Source: Nemopilema nomurai
Lineage: Eukaryota; Cnidaria; Scyphozoa; Rhizostomeae; Rhizostomatidae
Assembly: GCA_003864495.1 (NCBI GenBank)
Contig: ML133487.1
Coordinates: 868,001-932,000, forward strand
DNA: 64,000 bases
Direction: 5' to 3'
Below are positions 12,201 through 20,543 of the stretch, in pieces. The translations under genes and the position numbers were made by a program. Every line of letters starts with the position of its first letter. The first letter of the stretch is position 1. Under the pieces are notes generated by a model. The model searched no databases and was not told where the DNA came from. It saw only the letters and a program-made list of their open reading frames with translations.

Positions 12201-13501
12201 CGAAAACTTTTTACAGTGTCCTAAGGCTCTGTCAACAAGGACGGGAATCTCCCTATCTCCTCAAGGCAGTCTGATCACTAGAGCGAAGGAAAACAAAAGT
12301 AAAGAACAATCCGTCAATTCTATCAGCTAACCGCAAACCATTTGGTTGAACAGGGTGTATCCACACTATTGTCACTTCATTTCCTCCAGGAAGCTTGCCT
12401 TCAGTAAAACTTCATCATCATCATCATACTTCATAGATAATTTTTGCGAACTTGAACATTAATTTGTCTGCCGGAGCTATCTTTGAGACTTAAACATCTG
12501 AGATTTATGTGAATACACGTGATCAGTTTGAGGTGAGCGTTGTATGGGAAAGGCTTCCGGCAAGTAGCCTTCGGCGGTTGCGTGTTTACTCCACCCAGCT
12601 GAAAATCATTCCACGGAATCGAAGAATACGAGAATCAAATTCATACTATCAACTGTTCTCAAAAACATTAAACTTCAGCGCCTTTACACTCTACTACAAA
12701 TAAGTCTATGCATGATGCGAAGTGAAAATTCACTGGCTTACATGTCTTCTTGTTGATCTTAAATAGTTATTATTTTCGCTTTTTAAAGTTTAACACGCAT
12801 TGACCTTCGTGAGCATCCGTTCATTGAACGAAAGTTGAAAAGAGCCTTGAGCAAGCCTCGAGTCTTTAATGCCCCGAGGTCCTGCAGGAAGGCGCTGTAC
12901 AATGGCTCGCGGTCATTAACCCAACTGGAAAACATTTGGTCACAACCATGGCCTGATATTTAAAAGCAAGTATCGAGTATTGAATTGTAGGGGACTTGTC
13001 TAGAAATATCCATCTGCTTGGGAGATAGACCAGCGGGCGTAGGCAGTAGTGACCCCGTCGGTAACTGAACAGGGTAGAGAAACTTCCCTACGCTTGATAT
13101 TGGTCCTAGCGGCATGCAGAATTCTACTCTCCATGCAGATGCTCTGTTTTAGCAGGCAGAACTTTTGCTTGCTTGCTTCTGGCGCCGATAACTTAGAGAT
13201 TAGAGTAACTTCAAGTTTGGGAGAATTGTTTGCCCTAAGGGTATATATTCGCAAATTTCGCGTTGAGAATGATAACTTTTCGCGGCAATACCTAGCGTTT
13301 GGGCACCAGTTACTCTATTCTAACGTCTTCAGACTTGCGATTGACCATCGGCTTTGCTGTTGTGTGAATTAGGGCGTAATTAGCGACACTTTCTGTGAAC
13401 GTAAATGAAAACTCGAAAACTTTCTTACCTGAGGTCGCCAACACGAATGCAGCTATCACGAAGAAAATCGCCAGTCGATTATTAATGGAGCTCCCCCACA
13501 T
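215..13501 (-). CDS. WAP-domain fibrillar procollagen alpha chain (29 coding exons, 3' end outside window)
   Basis: Gene-level entry. This encodes a secreted procollagen that would trimerise in the ER and form extracellular fibrils (mesoglea in a cnidarian). Coding exons, 5' to 3': 13429-13501, 11056-11294, 10496-10549, 9704-9829, 9234-9317, 8786-8830, 8400-8453, 8158-8211, 7606-7659, 7373-7426, 6519-6617, 6259-6357, 5856-6046, 5511-5564, 5166-5210, 4640-4747, 4384-4437, 4132-4185, 3682-3735, 3407-3451, 3152-3205, 2704-2856, 2423-2530, 2076-2174, 1866-1910, 1415-1468, 916-1023, 515-676, 215-268. They give about 825 codons: signal peptide, WAP domain, 57-residue minor helix, 40-residue linker, then 212 uninterrupted Gly-X-Y triplets. 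A full fibrillar helix is about 338 triplets, so roughly a third of the helix and the C-propeptide lie left of base 1. Fibrillar class is inferred from the 54-bp-based exon sizes, phase-0 junctions and minor-helix/linker layout. Oddities are one +2 frameshift exon and two GC donors. Confidence 0.95.
515..676 (-). CDS. Collagen exon 28: major helix, 162 bp
   Basis: Eighteen triplets from GDGGAKGER to GKRGPA, phase 0, donor GCT|GTAAGC. 162 bp (3 x 54) is one of the canonical large fibrillar-collagen exon sizes. Confidence 0.93.
916..1023 (-). CDS. Collagen exon 27: major helix, 108 bp
   Basis: Twelve triplets from GTRGPNGQQ to GAKGDK, donor AAG|GTATTT. Confidence 0.93.
1415..1468 (-). CDS. Collagen exon 26: major helix, 54 bp
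   Basis: Encodes [18 protein letters not shown], six triplets, donor CCT|GTAAGT. It contains GLPGER, a GxxGER motif of the kind collagen-binding integrins recognise in vertebrates; relevance here is inference. Confidence 0.93.
1866..1910 (-). CDS. Collagen exon 25: major helix, 45 bp
   Basis: Encodes [15 protein letters not shown], five triplets, donor CCT|GTGAGT. Confidence 0.93.
2076..2174 (-). CDS. Collagen exon 24: major helix, 99 bp
   Basis: Eleven triplets from [12 protein letters not shown] to GKVGSA, donor GCT|GTATGA. Confidence 0.93.
2423..2530 (-). CDS. Collagen exon 23: major helix, 108 bp, GC splice donor
   Basis: Twelve triplets from GDTGAAGPA to GEQGLK, acceptor TTTCAG|GGA. 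It ends AAG|GCAAGT, again a GC donor with an otherwise near-perfect match, directly after the GC-donor exon 22. Confidence 0.91.
2704..2856 (-). CDS. Collagen exon 22: major helix, 153 bp, GC splice donor
   Basis: Seventeen triplets from GNPGTDGKP to GSKGEK. The triplet run ends at AAG|GCAAGC, so the intron appears to begin with GC instead of GT. The rest of the donor matches consensus well, as is usual for GC-AG introns. No GT near the end keeps the triplet register. The 153-bp size is not one of the canonical single fibrillar exon sizes but equals 99+54 (or 108+45), suggesting fusion by intron loss. Confidence 0.9.
3152..3205 (-). CDS. Collagen exon 21: major helix, 54 bp
   Basis: Encodes [18 protein letters not shown], six triplets, donor GAG|GTGTGC. 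Confidence 0.93.
3407..3451 (-). CDS. Collagen exon 20: major helix, 45 bp
   Basis: Encodes [15 protein letters not shown], five triplets, donor GTG|GTGAGA. Confidence 0.93.
3682..3735 (-). CDS. Collagen exon 19: major helix, 54 bp
   Basis: Encodes [18 protein letters not shown], six triplets, donor TCT|GTAAGT. Confidence 0.93.
4132..4185 (-). CDS. Collagen exon 18: major helix, 54 bp
   Basis: Encodes [18 protein letters not shown], six triplets, donor AAG|GTACTC. Unusually rich in Leu and Thr for this chain. Confidence 0.93.
4384..4437 (-). CDS. Collagen exon 17: major helix, 54 bp
   Basis: Encodes [18 protein letters not shown], six triplets, donor AGG|GTAAAA. GEPGER resembles a class of integrin-type GxxGER sequences, but binding cannot be judged from sequence alone. 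Confidence 0.93.
4640..4747 (-). CDS. Collagen exon 16: major helix, 108 bp
   Basis: Twelve triplets from GEAGPKGAR to GPGGRR, phase 0, donor CGG|GTAATT. It includes a GPKGIKGAL basic stretch and ends with a double Arg. Confidence 0.93.
5166..5210 (-). CDS. Collagen exon 15: major helix, 45 bp
   Basis: Encodes [15 protein letters not shown], five triplets, donor CAG|GTATGT. Confidence 0.93.
5511..5564 (-). CDS. Collagen exon 14: major helix, 54 bp
   Basis: Encodes [18 protein letters not shown], six triplets, donor CCA|GTGAGT. Confidence 0.93.
5856..6046 (-). CDS. Collagen exon 13: major helix, 191 bp with a 2-bp frame break
   Basis: The 5' part reads [18 protein letters not shown] and on to GPQ in one frame. 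The 3' part reads GERGES through GRQGPKGSM in another. Between them, around 5960-5963 on the plus strand, the minus strand has a three-G run where a single G would give a clean GET triplet. The exon is therefore 191 bp, or 189 (21 triplets) plus 2. Both ends have good splice sites (acceptor tag|GGA, donor ATG|GTAATT) and both frames keep perfect Gly periodicity. The break therefore looks recent: a consensus or assembly error, or a real disabling allele. No stop appears in the shifted frame within the exon, but Gly periodicity is lost. Confidence 0.88.
6259..6357 (-). CDS. Collagen exon 12: major helix, 99 bp
   Basis: Eleven triplets from GPTGPRGAA to GSPGVS, phase 0, donor TCT|GTTAGT, a slightly weaker GT donor. 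Confidence 0.93.
6519..6617 (-). CDS. Collagen exon 11: major helix, 99 bp
   Basis: Eleven triplets from GDRGLQGAK to GDKGPT, phase 0, donor ACT|GTGAGA. Rich in charged residues (GED, GES, GDP). Confidence 0.93.
7373..7426 (-). CDS. Collagen exon 10: major helix, 54 bp
   Basis: Encodes [18 protein letters not shown], six triplets, donor AAG|GTATGT. The next intron (6618-7372, 755 bp) has no further helical exon. I see only a short duplicated motif, AACGTTATTTGAA, near 6865-6900. Confidence 0.93.
7606..7659 (-). CDS. Collagen exon 9: major helix, 54 bp
   Basis: Encodes [18 protein letters not shown], six triplets, phase 0, donor ATA|GTAAGT. The intron between this exon and exon 8 (7660-8157) holds a local duplication, listed separately. 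Confidence 0.93.
7780..7915. repeat. Local direct duplication in a collagen intron
   Basis: Two imperfect copies, about 75 bp apart, of a segment starting TATATTTTTCTGACCA and ending in a T-rich, A-rich tract (near 7780-7835 and 7848-7910). It lies inside the intron between exons 8 and 9. Confidence 0.6.
8158..8211 (-). CDS. Collagen exon 8: major helix, 54 bp
   Basis: Encodes [18 protein letters not shown], six triplets, phase 0, donor GAT|GTAAGT. Confidence 0.93.
8400..8453 (-). CDS. Collagen exon 7: major helix, 54 bp
   Basis: Encodes [18 protein letters not shown], six triplets, phase 0, donor ATT|GTAAGT. Confidence 0.93.
8786..8830 (-). CDS. Collagen exon 6: major helix, 45 bp
   Basis: Encodes [15 protein letters not shown], five triplets, donor GTT|GTAAGT. 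Lys-rich start of the major helix. Confidence 0.93.
9234..9317 (-). CDS. Collagen exon 5: N-telopeptide-like linker and first major-helix triplet
   Basis: 28 codons, phase 0, donor GCT|GTAAGT. The protein runs from [15 protein letters not shown] through [10 protein letters not shown] to GPA. Only the last triplet fits Gly-X-Y, so this exon carries most of the 40-residue interruption between minor and major helices. Its length (84 bp) is not a multiple of 9, unlike the helical exons, as expected for a non-helical exon. Confidence 0.9.
9704..9829 (-). CDS. Collagen exon 4: end of minor helix and acidic linker
   Basis: 42 codons. Nine triplets (GAK to GGL, with a GPPGPP run) close the minor helix at 19 triplets in all. 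Then comes the non-collagenous segment [15 protein letters not shown], after which a GAT|GTGAGA donor follows. This marks the helix-to-telopeptide transition where N-propeptide processing would occur in a fibrillar collagen. The Lys residues here are possible cross-link sites, by analogy with vertebrate telopeptides. Confidence 0.92.
10496..10549 (-). CDS. Collagen exon 3: minor triple helix, 54 bp
   Basis: Encodes [18 protein letters not shown], six Gly-X-Y triplets, phase 0 at both ends (donor AGG|GTAAGT). It continues the N-propeptide minor helix begun in exon 2. Confidence 0.93.
11056..11294 (-). CDS. Collagen exon 2: WAP domain and start of minor helix
   Basis: Starts with two bases completing a Gly codon (phase 1) after a TTTGTTTAG acceptor and ends CCA|GTAAGT. 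It encodes a mature N-terminus ([11 protein letters not shown]), then eight cysteines in WAP order: C-x8-C-x11-C-x5-C-x5-CC-x3-C-x3-C, spanning GRCPEV to NKCTAP. A Pro/Val spacer ([12 protein letters not shown]) leads into [12 protein letters not shown], the first four Gly-X-Y triplets. The spacing CLFDSDC, then five residues, then CC, is the WAP four-disulfide-core signature. WAP modules replace the usual VWC or TSPN modules in the N-propeptide of some cnidarian fibrillar collagens. A protease-inhibitor role is not implied. Confidence 0.95.
11295..13428 (-). other. First intron of the collagen gene
   Basis: 2.1 kb between the signal-peptide and WAP exons, the longest intron of the gene. It is bounded by GTAAGA and TTTAG. 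I see a tandem copy of TTAATTGGACCATCC at 11447-11480, a short CAT run near 12415, and several open frames of up to 107 codons with no recognisable protein. First introns often hold enhancers, but nothing here proves it. Confidence 0.8.
13429..13501 (-). CDS. Collagen exon 1: start codon and signal peptide
   Basis: Encodes [20 protein letters not shown] followed by LATS and the first base of a Gly codon. This is a typical signal peptide: short polar N-region, a hydrophobic core ([11 protein letters not shown]) and a small-residue cleavage zone near ATSG. The ATG is at 13501-13499 with A at -3 (CCAAGATGT). The frame has no earlier ATG before an upstream TAG. The exon ends TCAG|GTAAGA, a consensus donor, in phase 1, which matches exon 2. 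A 9-codon upstream ORF (13650-13621) lies in the presumed leader and would matter only if transcription starts beyond it. Confidence 0.9.
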
Positions 13502-13720
13502 CTTGGCGGGCTGGCTGAAACCCGCGAGCTGTCTCTCGCAAGCTACCAGACCAGCTCCTTTCGGCAAGGACTAATGCTCCACGTACCCTGCTTGAAGGGA
13601 ACAACGAACAAGATGCTCTGCTAGAACTCAGGTTCGCAATAGCCTTCCATAAGTGTGGTTTGGGAATAAGTAGTATCAAGCTGTGAGTGAGTGACAAGGC
13701 GAATTGGCGGATGCAGCGAA
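13502..13720 (-). promoter_or_regulatory. Presumed 5' leader and proximal promoter of the collagen gene
   Basis: Lies directly upstream of the collagen ATG on the minus strand. It contains an inverted CCAAT box (plus-strand ATTGG at 13703-13707) about 200 bp upstream of the ATG and a 9-codon upstream ORF (13650-13621). I see no TATA box at a convincing place. The transcription start cannot be placed. Confidence 0.35.
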
Positions 13721-16230
13721 GAAAGAATCGCCTTTTCCGGTTCGACTGTCTATCAGTGCGGGCTTGCTGGGGAAAGTCTGGTTTTTAATTTACGGAAAAA
13801 TTTGAAAATAGGCGGCAAACCGGCTTCATTTAATGGGATTTTAATCAACCTAGCTTTGTTTCTCTATGAAGGCTGACATTTTTCGCTCACCTTCAGGAAA
13901 GGGCCTGGTCATAAGATTTCATGCAAGGGACAAACTTATACCTTTAATATTTGAGAGAAATTAAATCGATGTACAAAGAAAAATGCAAAATACATATAGG
14001 TCCTTCAATTTACGGTGTAAAGTAACTACGAAAACAAATAATGTCGGTAAATGAAGGTTGAGCTCGAATTCTTTCAAGTGCTCGGATTTCCAAATTTGCT
14101 TCAACGAGAAGAAAAAAATTGTGATCAGGGACGGCCACAGTGAGGGGGTTCGTAGGTATGAGACCCCAATATATAAGATAGATTCCGAAAATTTTGCGAC
14201 TAGTACTTTCGTCTTTAATTTTGCATTTGTTATTCCGTGACAAGCGCGCACTCTTCTTGAAAGAGAGTGTCATTTTATGGATGTGCCAAATAAGGGGTTG
14301 CCCCTAAGGGACTGGAGACTTCGCTCCTAAATGACATAAAGGGTATCTGAGTCCTTGCTTTCTAAAAAAGCATCAACCAATTTTCGGAAAATGGGCACAA
14401 ACTAAAATTGCTAAGGATTTTTTTACTTTAACTTCTAATTCAAGGACGCCTTTAGCACTGGAGCAATGGGACAGGTGTACCCTTTTTAAGTAAACCTTGA
14501 CGTTTTCTTTCCATCAGAAGGAAAAAACGTGTCACGAAGAAACCATCGAAGAAGCGCTTTGACCGGATCAATATAAAGAATAGAGAATACGGACACACTG
14601 GGTGAGAATTTTATAGCAATGAATGCGATATGGCTATATGGCATCATAAGTTTGCCCCTCTTATTTAATACTTAACAGTGTCATTGCCCCCTGCTTCATT
14701 ACCAAACACCTTGAAACCATGTGTACTGACCCAGCTGCATTGTCTTGTTGCTCAGTGTGGTCTTTCTTCCATAATATCTAACAATTCGGATTTGAATTAC
14801 AATGCTTTGCACTTATTCTATATGATACTCTGTACAGAAACTTAGAATCTGCACAGTTTAGTAGAGTTTCTTTACTGACGTCATAATTCACAGGAATTCA
14901 AGAATATTTAGCCTTGTTGGCCCTGCACTGCACACGGACAAAAATGGGCTGTCCGCGTATTTCAAGTTCAATTTTGTGGGTACTGTCATGTCTGAGGGTT
15001 TTAAAAACAGTTAGGCGTTGCAAACAGATACAAAGGACTCAAAGCTATATATGGTGTGCCATATTGGGATACCCTAAAAAAATTTAAAGAAACAAAAAAG
15101 ATATTGTTGCTTGACCTGTCCTTGACTGGAGCAAACCCTGTTATTTTGAGACAATTACTTGGTGTTTATCCAATCCTATATACTGGCGAAAATCTAAAAA
15201 GTTTTTAATACACTGCTTTTAGATCTTATTTTTACCATGTTGAAAATCACGACTGAATCTCATTATTCATTCCACAGTATGGATCGACTTAAAAGCTTAG
15301 CGTACAGGAAAAGTAAATCCAAGACAAATACTTCGGGGATCAAATTATAATACCCACGTGTTGTGTGAATATAGCTTTGCTACTATAGCACACCATTTTA
15401 AGCGATACAGAGATCTTTTCTAATTCATCATGTATAAACAGCTGATGATGAGTTAAATATTGGGTTCTAGTGTACTTCCACGTATGAAGACTTCCCTACA
15501 TCTCCACAGCCATAGCTCAATGACTTACAAAAAGTCCTAAATGATATATTTTCAGGGATCATTTTTCATGAGCTTTTAGTTGTTGCTTTCTGATGATTCA
15601 TGAATCGAATTACTTTGCATACATTTCAAAAACGCATTCAAATTTTAAATAATCATTCATGCAATGTTTTTTCTGCCAGTCAAAAAGGAAATTATTTCGG
15701 CGAAGCAACCCCTCCCCCACTTACCAAATTACTTGTGCCTCACAATCATACTGGCGTGTGTCAAAGCTAGACCAGCACTGACTCCGATTAGAGAATCCCA
15801 TTTGAAAAGCAAAAAGCCTTCGGATTACATCAATACAGGCTAATAGGTGGCTACTTGCATTGATTCTGTACATTGGAAGCATCGCCCTACTACCCCATTT
15901 CATAAGTTAGTTTGGACTCAAGGGTCCTTAAAAGCAAAACTGTTATGGTTTGTTTGACATCGCTTCACCCATTAATACTCACAGAGGGCCTTAAACACGC
16001 CTAGAAATTTGGAAAGTCTACTACTTTGAAACGAAGCTCTAGCTGTTGTTTTTATTTTGTAATGCCTGAAAACTGCTCTGCATTTAAATATTAAAGTCCG
16101 AAGTTGCCCCTAAATAGCAGAAGTAAAACTACAGATTATATTGCAAGTGGACTTGGCTATTTGGGTATAGCCCAGAACAAAGGGAGCCCAAATGTAGATA
16201 CGAAGAGCACTATAGGTCACTTGGAGAAAG
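13721..16230. other. Intergenic stretch, no gene recognised
   Basis: AT-rich sequence upstream of the collagen gene. Open frames are short (under 100 codons), overlap on both strands and show no motif I recognise. No structured repeat stands out. Confidence 0.6.
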
Positions 16231-16450
16231 GTGCTCCGCGGCCTACAAAGGTGCTCCGCAGCCTACAAAGGTGCTTCGCGGCCTACAATGGTGCTCCGCA
16301 GCCTACAAAGGTGCTCCGCAGCCTACAAAGGTGCTCCGCAACCTACAAAGGTGCTCCGCAGCCTACAAAGGGGCTCCGCAGCCTACAAAGGTGCTCCGCA
16401 GCCTACAAAGGTGCTCCGCAACCTACAAAGGTGCTCCGCAGCCTACAATA
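16231..16450. repeat. 20-bp minisatellite, 11 copies
   Basis: Eleven head-to-tail copies of a 20-bp unit, consensus GTGCTCCGCAGCCTACAAAG, differing at a few positions (CGCGGCC, CGCAACC, GGGCTCC, CTTCGC variants). Because 20 is not a multiple of 3, every frame steps through the same 60-bp super-period. All three plus frames are therefore open and encode permutations of the same repeat (KVLRSLQRCSAAYKGAPQPT). This is a property of the repeat, not evidence of a gene. Confidence 0.95.
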
Positions 16451-18548
16451 GGAGCCTACCGTGAAACTCTTCTGCCTACGGTGAAACTACGACAATCCCT
16501 TAAAATGCCAAGGATGTGAAAAGAAATTGGCAACAGCAACGGGTGGCCTCTTTCAAGACTTAGCTATTTCAATTGTCCGATGGTGTATCGTATTCGTATT
16601 GACGACTTATCCCCTCACTCTTTCACAACCAAACGCGGCTGTCTGCAGAAGCCCTTTCTGAAATTTGAGAAGCTTGGTTGTAAGTGTCCTTCAAAACAAA
16701 AGGCCCTCCTTAATTAGTTTGTCTGGGCCGAAATGAAAGTTGGAGTGAAAAGCTCTACTAAAAGATTCTGGCAAGGTCATATAATTAGGGGAAACCAGAG
16801 GTTTTTCATTCGAGTAGCTGTCCCCTTGAAAGCAATGCGTGTGTAATTAGCAGAGAGTGCTGTTCAGGGACAGAGGTGCAATCTTTTGAACTGTGAATGA
16901 ATTTAATGCAGCATTTGTACGTATCTTTGATTTCCAGGAGAGGTATTTTTCAAAACATCAAGTGCAAGTTGCATGTATGCTTGGATAAAAATGAAGCTGG
17001 GAACTATATTTCCTAAAATGATTTGAAATGAATTGTCCTGGCCATTTGAGAAAAATGTATTCAATCTCGAAAGACTTTCGTGCTCGAGCAACCTTCACCC
17101 TGGTGATGTCGTTAGCCACAGCACGCGTATGTTTCGACATGCTGAAACCAGTCCAAAGTAGATACAAAGTGATTACTAAATCGTGGAAGAGTAAAGAAAG
17201 GTCCTATTTTGTCAGTTAGTTCAATGGAGATGTTTAAAACGATAAGTACCCACAAGGCAAACAATATACTCAAAAAAAGGTATTCATAGGCACATGTATT
17301 AACACCAAAGGTGTTACTACAAATTCTAGTAACACCAGATTCGATAAAGGGAAAATCACTTTTCAGTTCAATGCCAGTAAAGAGGAAAACGAGAATAGCA
17401 AATTCTACCTTGGTATATACATTTATTTATATCATTGTGACTTTGTTGATTTATGTTTAAAAGCTGTCTTATAGTAGCCTCACTCCCATTCCACCAGACT
17501 TAGGTAGTCTGGATCTTTGTTTTGAAATTTAGATTAAACTGAGACTTTGCCGCACATTATCTGGTTCTATTTGACTTTTAAACTCGGCGAGCCTTAGCAG
17601 CTAGTTTCTGAGATGTTGTTGGCCAATTTTCTACCAAATAAGATTGGACGTCCTCCCTAGCTTACAACAAATTGTTACATTTTAAAGCAACTATTAACAG
17701 AACTCGTATTCAAAGGTCTTGGAATTCAATGCGTTAATTCGAGTAAACGTATTTGCTTTAAAAGGTACACTTTCCTTTTAATGACTTTGATAGGTTAGAA
17801 GTTTTAGGGGTACAGTTTGCAAGGCCTTGAACGATAATTTAACATGGCCAACTAATTATCTTCAAACTGTACTTTTTTTAAGTTGAATGCAAGTTTTTGG
17901 TTCTTTTATTTTCTTGTTTGTGTACGTTTGCCCATATTCACATTTCTGGTTCCATTGGAGGCCCTAGTCTCAATGAAAACCGTCCTTCGAAAAATCCAAT
18001 TTGGTTTGCGAAGCGGGTTTTCGCCTTTGAGTTCGATTTCCACTTGCAAAGAATCTAATTTGATGAGAAAAAATACAAAAGAAATTGGTGGCGACATTTC
18101 GAAGATGCTGCTAATGGAAAAGCCGATAATTTCAGTTAGCTTCAATGAAAAAACAAACAAAAATTGAGTAAATACGATTTTGCGACTGAAAAGAAAAAAC
18201 TGGTCCTTTAAAACAGGGTGTTTTTCTTGATGAGAGCGTTCGGGGCAGAATGTGGAAGAATGTACAGAAAAAAGCCGTGGGTCGAACACAATTGTCTATT
18301 TCCTGTCGTTGGAGATGTCCCTTTCCATTGTCTGCTATTCGTAGGTGCGGGGTTTTCCCAAATTGTTTAGGCCTAGATTTTGGTCACTCATTTTACATCC
18401 ATGTTTTTCTTCATTAACTACATAGTTCATGCATGCTGTTCTCTTCTCTTAGACATATCTGCATCCGTAATACCATTCGACCTAGGTTTTTCTTTCCCGT
18501 GACTTCGCGTAGCAGTTGTTACTAAACTTCGCTTTTTTGCGATTGGAT
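16451..18548. other. Intergenic stretch, no gene recognised
   Basis: AT-rich. A 127-codon minus-strand frame (17906-18289) and a 94-codon plus-strand frame (17883-18167) overlap each other. Both are hydrophobic or low in complexity, and neither begins with a convincing start or splice site. Confidence 0.55.
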
Positions 18549-18815
18549 CCAGTGGCGTACACGCTTTTTTTTTTATAAGGAACCTAGCTCGGGCCTAGTT
18601 CTTTAAATTCCTTATTTTGAGACTTGTTTTGACCACTTTGTAGTTCTAAAAGTTCCTTAATAGTTCCTTAATTTTAAGTTGGCATTTAGTGGACAATAAT
18701 TAGTACAGACGCAAGAAAAACAATCAAATTCAGCGTTTTGCTATAAACTTAAGAAAAGATAACAAGTTAAAACACAAAGAAGCTTCATATAATATAAAAT
18801 TAATAATAATAGTCA

Positions 18816-18989
18816 TTAAAGAAGTTGCATATCCACTCCATTGATGTCGTCTGACACAATGTAGTCTTCAGTACCGTCTTCGAAAAGAACTCTAAACTCT
18901 CCCAGCTTGGTGTTGAACCACTTCACTTGTCCAGTGTGCCCTTTGATCTTGCTTGTAGGAACTTTTCGTGAAGCATCACGAAGACTTGC
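18816..18989 (-). pseudogene. Probable leftover C-terminus of the transposase, out of frame
   Basis: A second open frame of 57 codons begins after a stop at 18992-18990 and overlaps the end of the HTH fragment. It includes GQVKWFNTKLGEFRVLFEDG and EDYIVSDDINGVDMQLL before its stop. The second half looks like an authentic protein end and sits where the ancestral transposase C-terminus should be. The joint with the N-terminal fragment falls in a shared AAGATCAAAGGG, as expected if the middle was deleted between short repeats. The domain type is not certain; tudor-like is a guess. Confidence 0.45.
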
Positions 18990-19612
18990 TTATGCCTTGT
19001 GCTGGGTCTGATCTTTTTCATCATTTTCCTGTGGCTATCGGCGGCTGCATCAGTAATTTTCTTCTCATTTTTAACCCAGGTCGATACCATCGATTTAGAG
19101 ATGTTGTATTTGAATGCAACGTCATTCTTTTGGTTTTTCTTTGCTTCCTCGATAACTTTTAGCTTAAATTCGGTGTCATAAGATAGTCTGTTCTTCTTCT
19201 CTCGATGGTGCTGACTGCTTTCTCCTGCTTCTGACGCTCTAGCACTTTTCTCTATCTCTTGACATTCCTCTACAGTTTCTTCGATGTTCTCATCCACATC
19301 AATAGCAGTTGGTTCTTTTTGTGGCTCAACAGCCTCGGCGCTACTTTCCAAGATCAATGGAATTTCATCGATTTTTTTAGTTGGTTGTTCTTTTTCTCTC
19401 TCACTGTCTTTTTTCGAAGTGCACCAAGACACGTGCATCGTAAGGCCAGACTTACTTTTGAAATGCTTGTTGCATGTGTCACAACGATACAAACTTACAT
19501 CATCATCCTCAACAAACGAACGACCAGGGACTTCTTGTAACTCATTTCGATGAGGTATCTTTTTAGAAAAACCGAACTTGAACAACGTTGACTGCTTTTT
19601 CTTATCTCCCAT
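18923..19612 (-). pseudogene. Transposase N-terminal fragment: zinc finger plus psq/pogo-type HTH, catalytic domain missing
   Basis: 229 residues from the ATG at 19612, read in one open frame. Order: basic N-terminus (GDKKKQSTLFKFGFSKK); a C2HC zinc finger near residues 43-63 (C-x2-C-x12-H-x3-C, in YRCDTCNKHF...HVSWC); a Glu-rich linker; an HTH resembling the psq/Brinker-type domain of pogo transposases (YDTEFKLKVIEEAKKNQ then VAFKYNISKSMVSTWVKNEK); and the start of a CENP-B-type second HTH (MLHEKFLQARSKG). The frame then stops after TLDK. Pogo/Tigger transposases continue with the second HTH and a DDE domain; both are absent. It may still make a DNA-binding protein able to act on the element's ends, but that is inference. 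Confidence 0.75.
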
Positions 19613-19973
19613 ATTGCAACTACTGTAATACTCAGCCACACACACAGAATAAGAATTCTATTTTGTTGTGACTAACCTATTTGACTAAAACTAAAACACC
19701 TAAAGTGTGAATTCACAACAAAGCACAGCTGCATGTGAGGTGAGTTAAAACGGAAATTTCTCATGTTGATTCTTGGCCCCATGAGCATGGCCGGTTTTAC
19801 TGAAAATCAATGGAACCGGCTTCCTAATTGTAAATTGTGCGGAAATATAAATATATTCAAAATTAAAAAGTTCCTTAGGGATTTGGCCTTTAGTAGTAAA
19901 AGTTCCTTAAGTTTTTTGACCTTCTACATGTAGGTTCCTTATAAACGGTTCCTTATAAAAAAAAAAGCGTGTA

Positions 19974-20080
19974 GCGTGAGTTGCAGAAGTGGGTATGCGG
20001 CGAGGGGTCTGGGGCCTGCCGAAGGCCCCAGTGGGGTCAAGGGACAACGCCCTTGTGGGCGATCAGGAAGCTATAGCTTT
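19974..20080. repeat. GC-rich hairpin repeat interrupted by the pogo-like insertion
   Basis: Contains GGGGCCT-gccga-AGGCCCC (20011-20029) and CAAGGG-acaacg-CCCTTG (20038-20055), both perfect short hairpins in otherwise AT-rich DNA. Joining across the transposon (dropping one TA) restores CCAGTGGCGTAGCGTGAG, so this looks like an older repeat into which the pogo-like element inserted. The outer limits of the older repeat were not found. Confidence 0.5.
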
Positions 20081-20543
20081 TTGAAAACACCTGCTAGTTA
20101 AAAAACGCTCTCTTTACATTCTCGTCATACCCAAACAAAACATCTACAACACACTTCGAAATGAAAATTATATAATAAAACATGACAATTTTTGACAACA
20201 ACATGACATGACAAACATGACTATGTAAGTGAATTAGAGTACGATCTCTGAGCTGATAAACAATCCAAGATCATCTATAACAATTTGATGTTTGTGATTA
20301 TAATAATAATTATAAACAACATGCAGGCAAAAATGGTACCCTAAAAGGGCAGACCCCCGTACCACCCCTATTTGAGTTCCCTCCCTATTTGGGTACCTTC
20401 ACCAATTGAGTACCCTCACTTGATACTCAAGCTGAAATTAAAAAAGCATTTGTGCAATCATCTTATTCTCCTCTATCTCTATAACACTATAACCCATATC
20501 GTCCACTTGTTTGAATCCACATGTCCAAGACTGAGATTCAACT

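Larger units (their letters stand above)
18560..19971 (-). mobile_element. Pogo-like DNA transposon (Tc1/mariner superfamily), internally deleted
   Basis: A 1,412-bp element with inverted ends CACGC-T(10 or so)-ATAAGGAACC at both termini, flanked by TA on each side (18558-18559 and 19972-19973). TA is the target duplication typical of Tc1/mariner elements. Subterminal repeats of an AGTTCCTTA motif lie inside both ends (18600-18680 and 19870-19960). The only gene is on the minus strand and keeps the zinc-finger and helix-turn-helix part of a transposase, but there is no room for a DDE/D catalytic domain. It could move only if another copy supplied transposase. Confidence 0.85.

Noticed and set aside
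15721..15903. 60-codon minus-strand frame next to a GTAAGTG donor-like site
   Set aside because: The donor context (TTTG|GTAAGT) is acceptable, but there is no recognisable protein and no partner exon toward lower coordinates; it may be a non-coding exon at most.
17883..18289. Overlapping 94- and 127-codon frames on opposite strands
   Set aside because: Low-complexity, Phe/Lys-rich translations with no domain, no good start and no splice sites; likely chance frames in AT-rich DNA.
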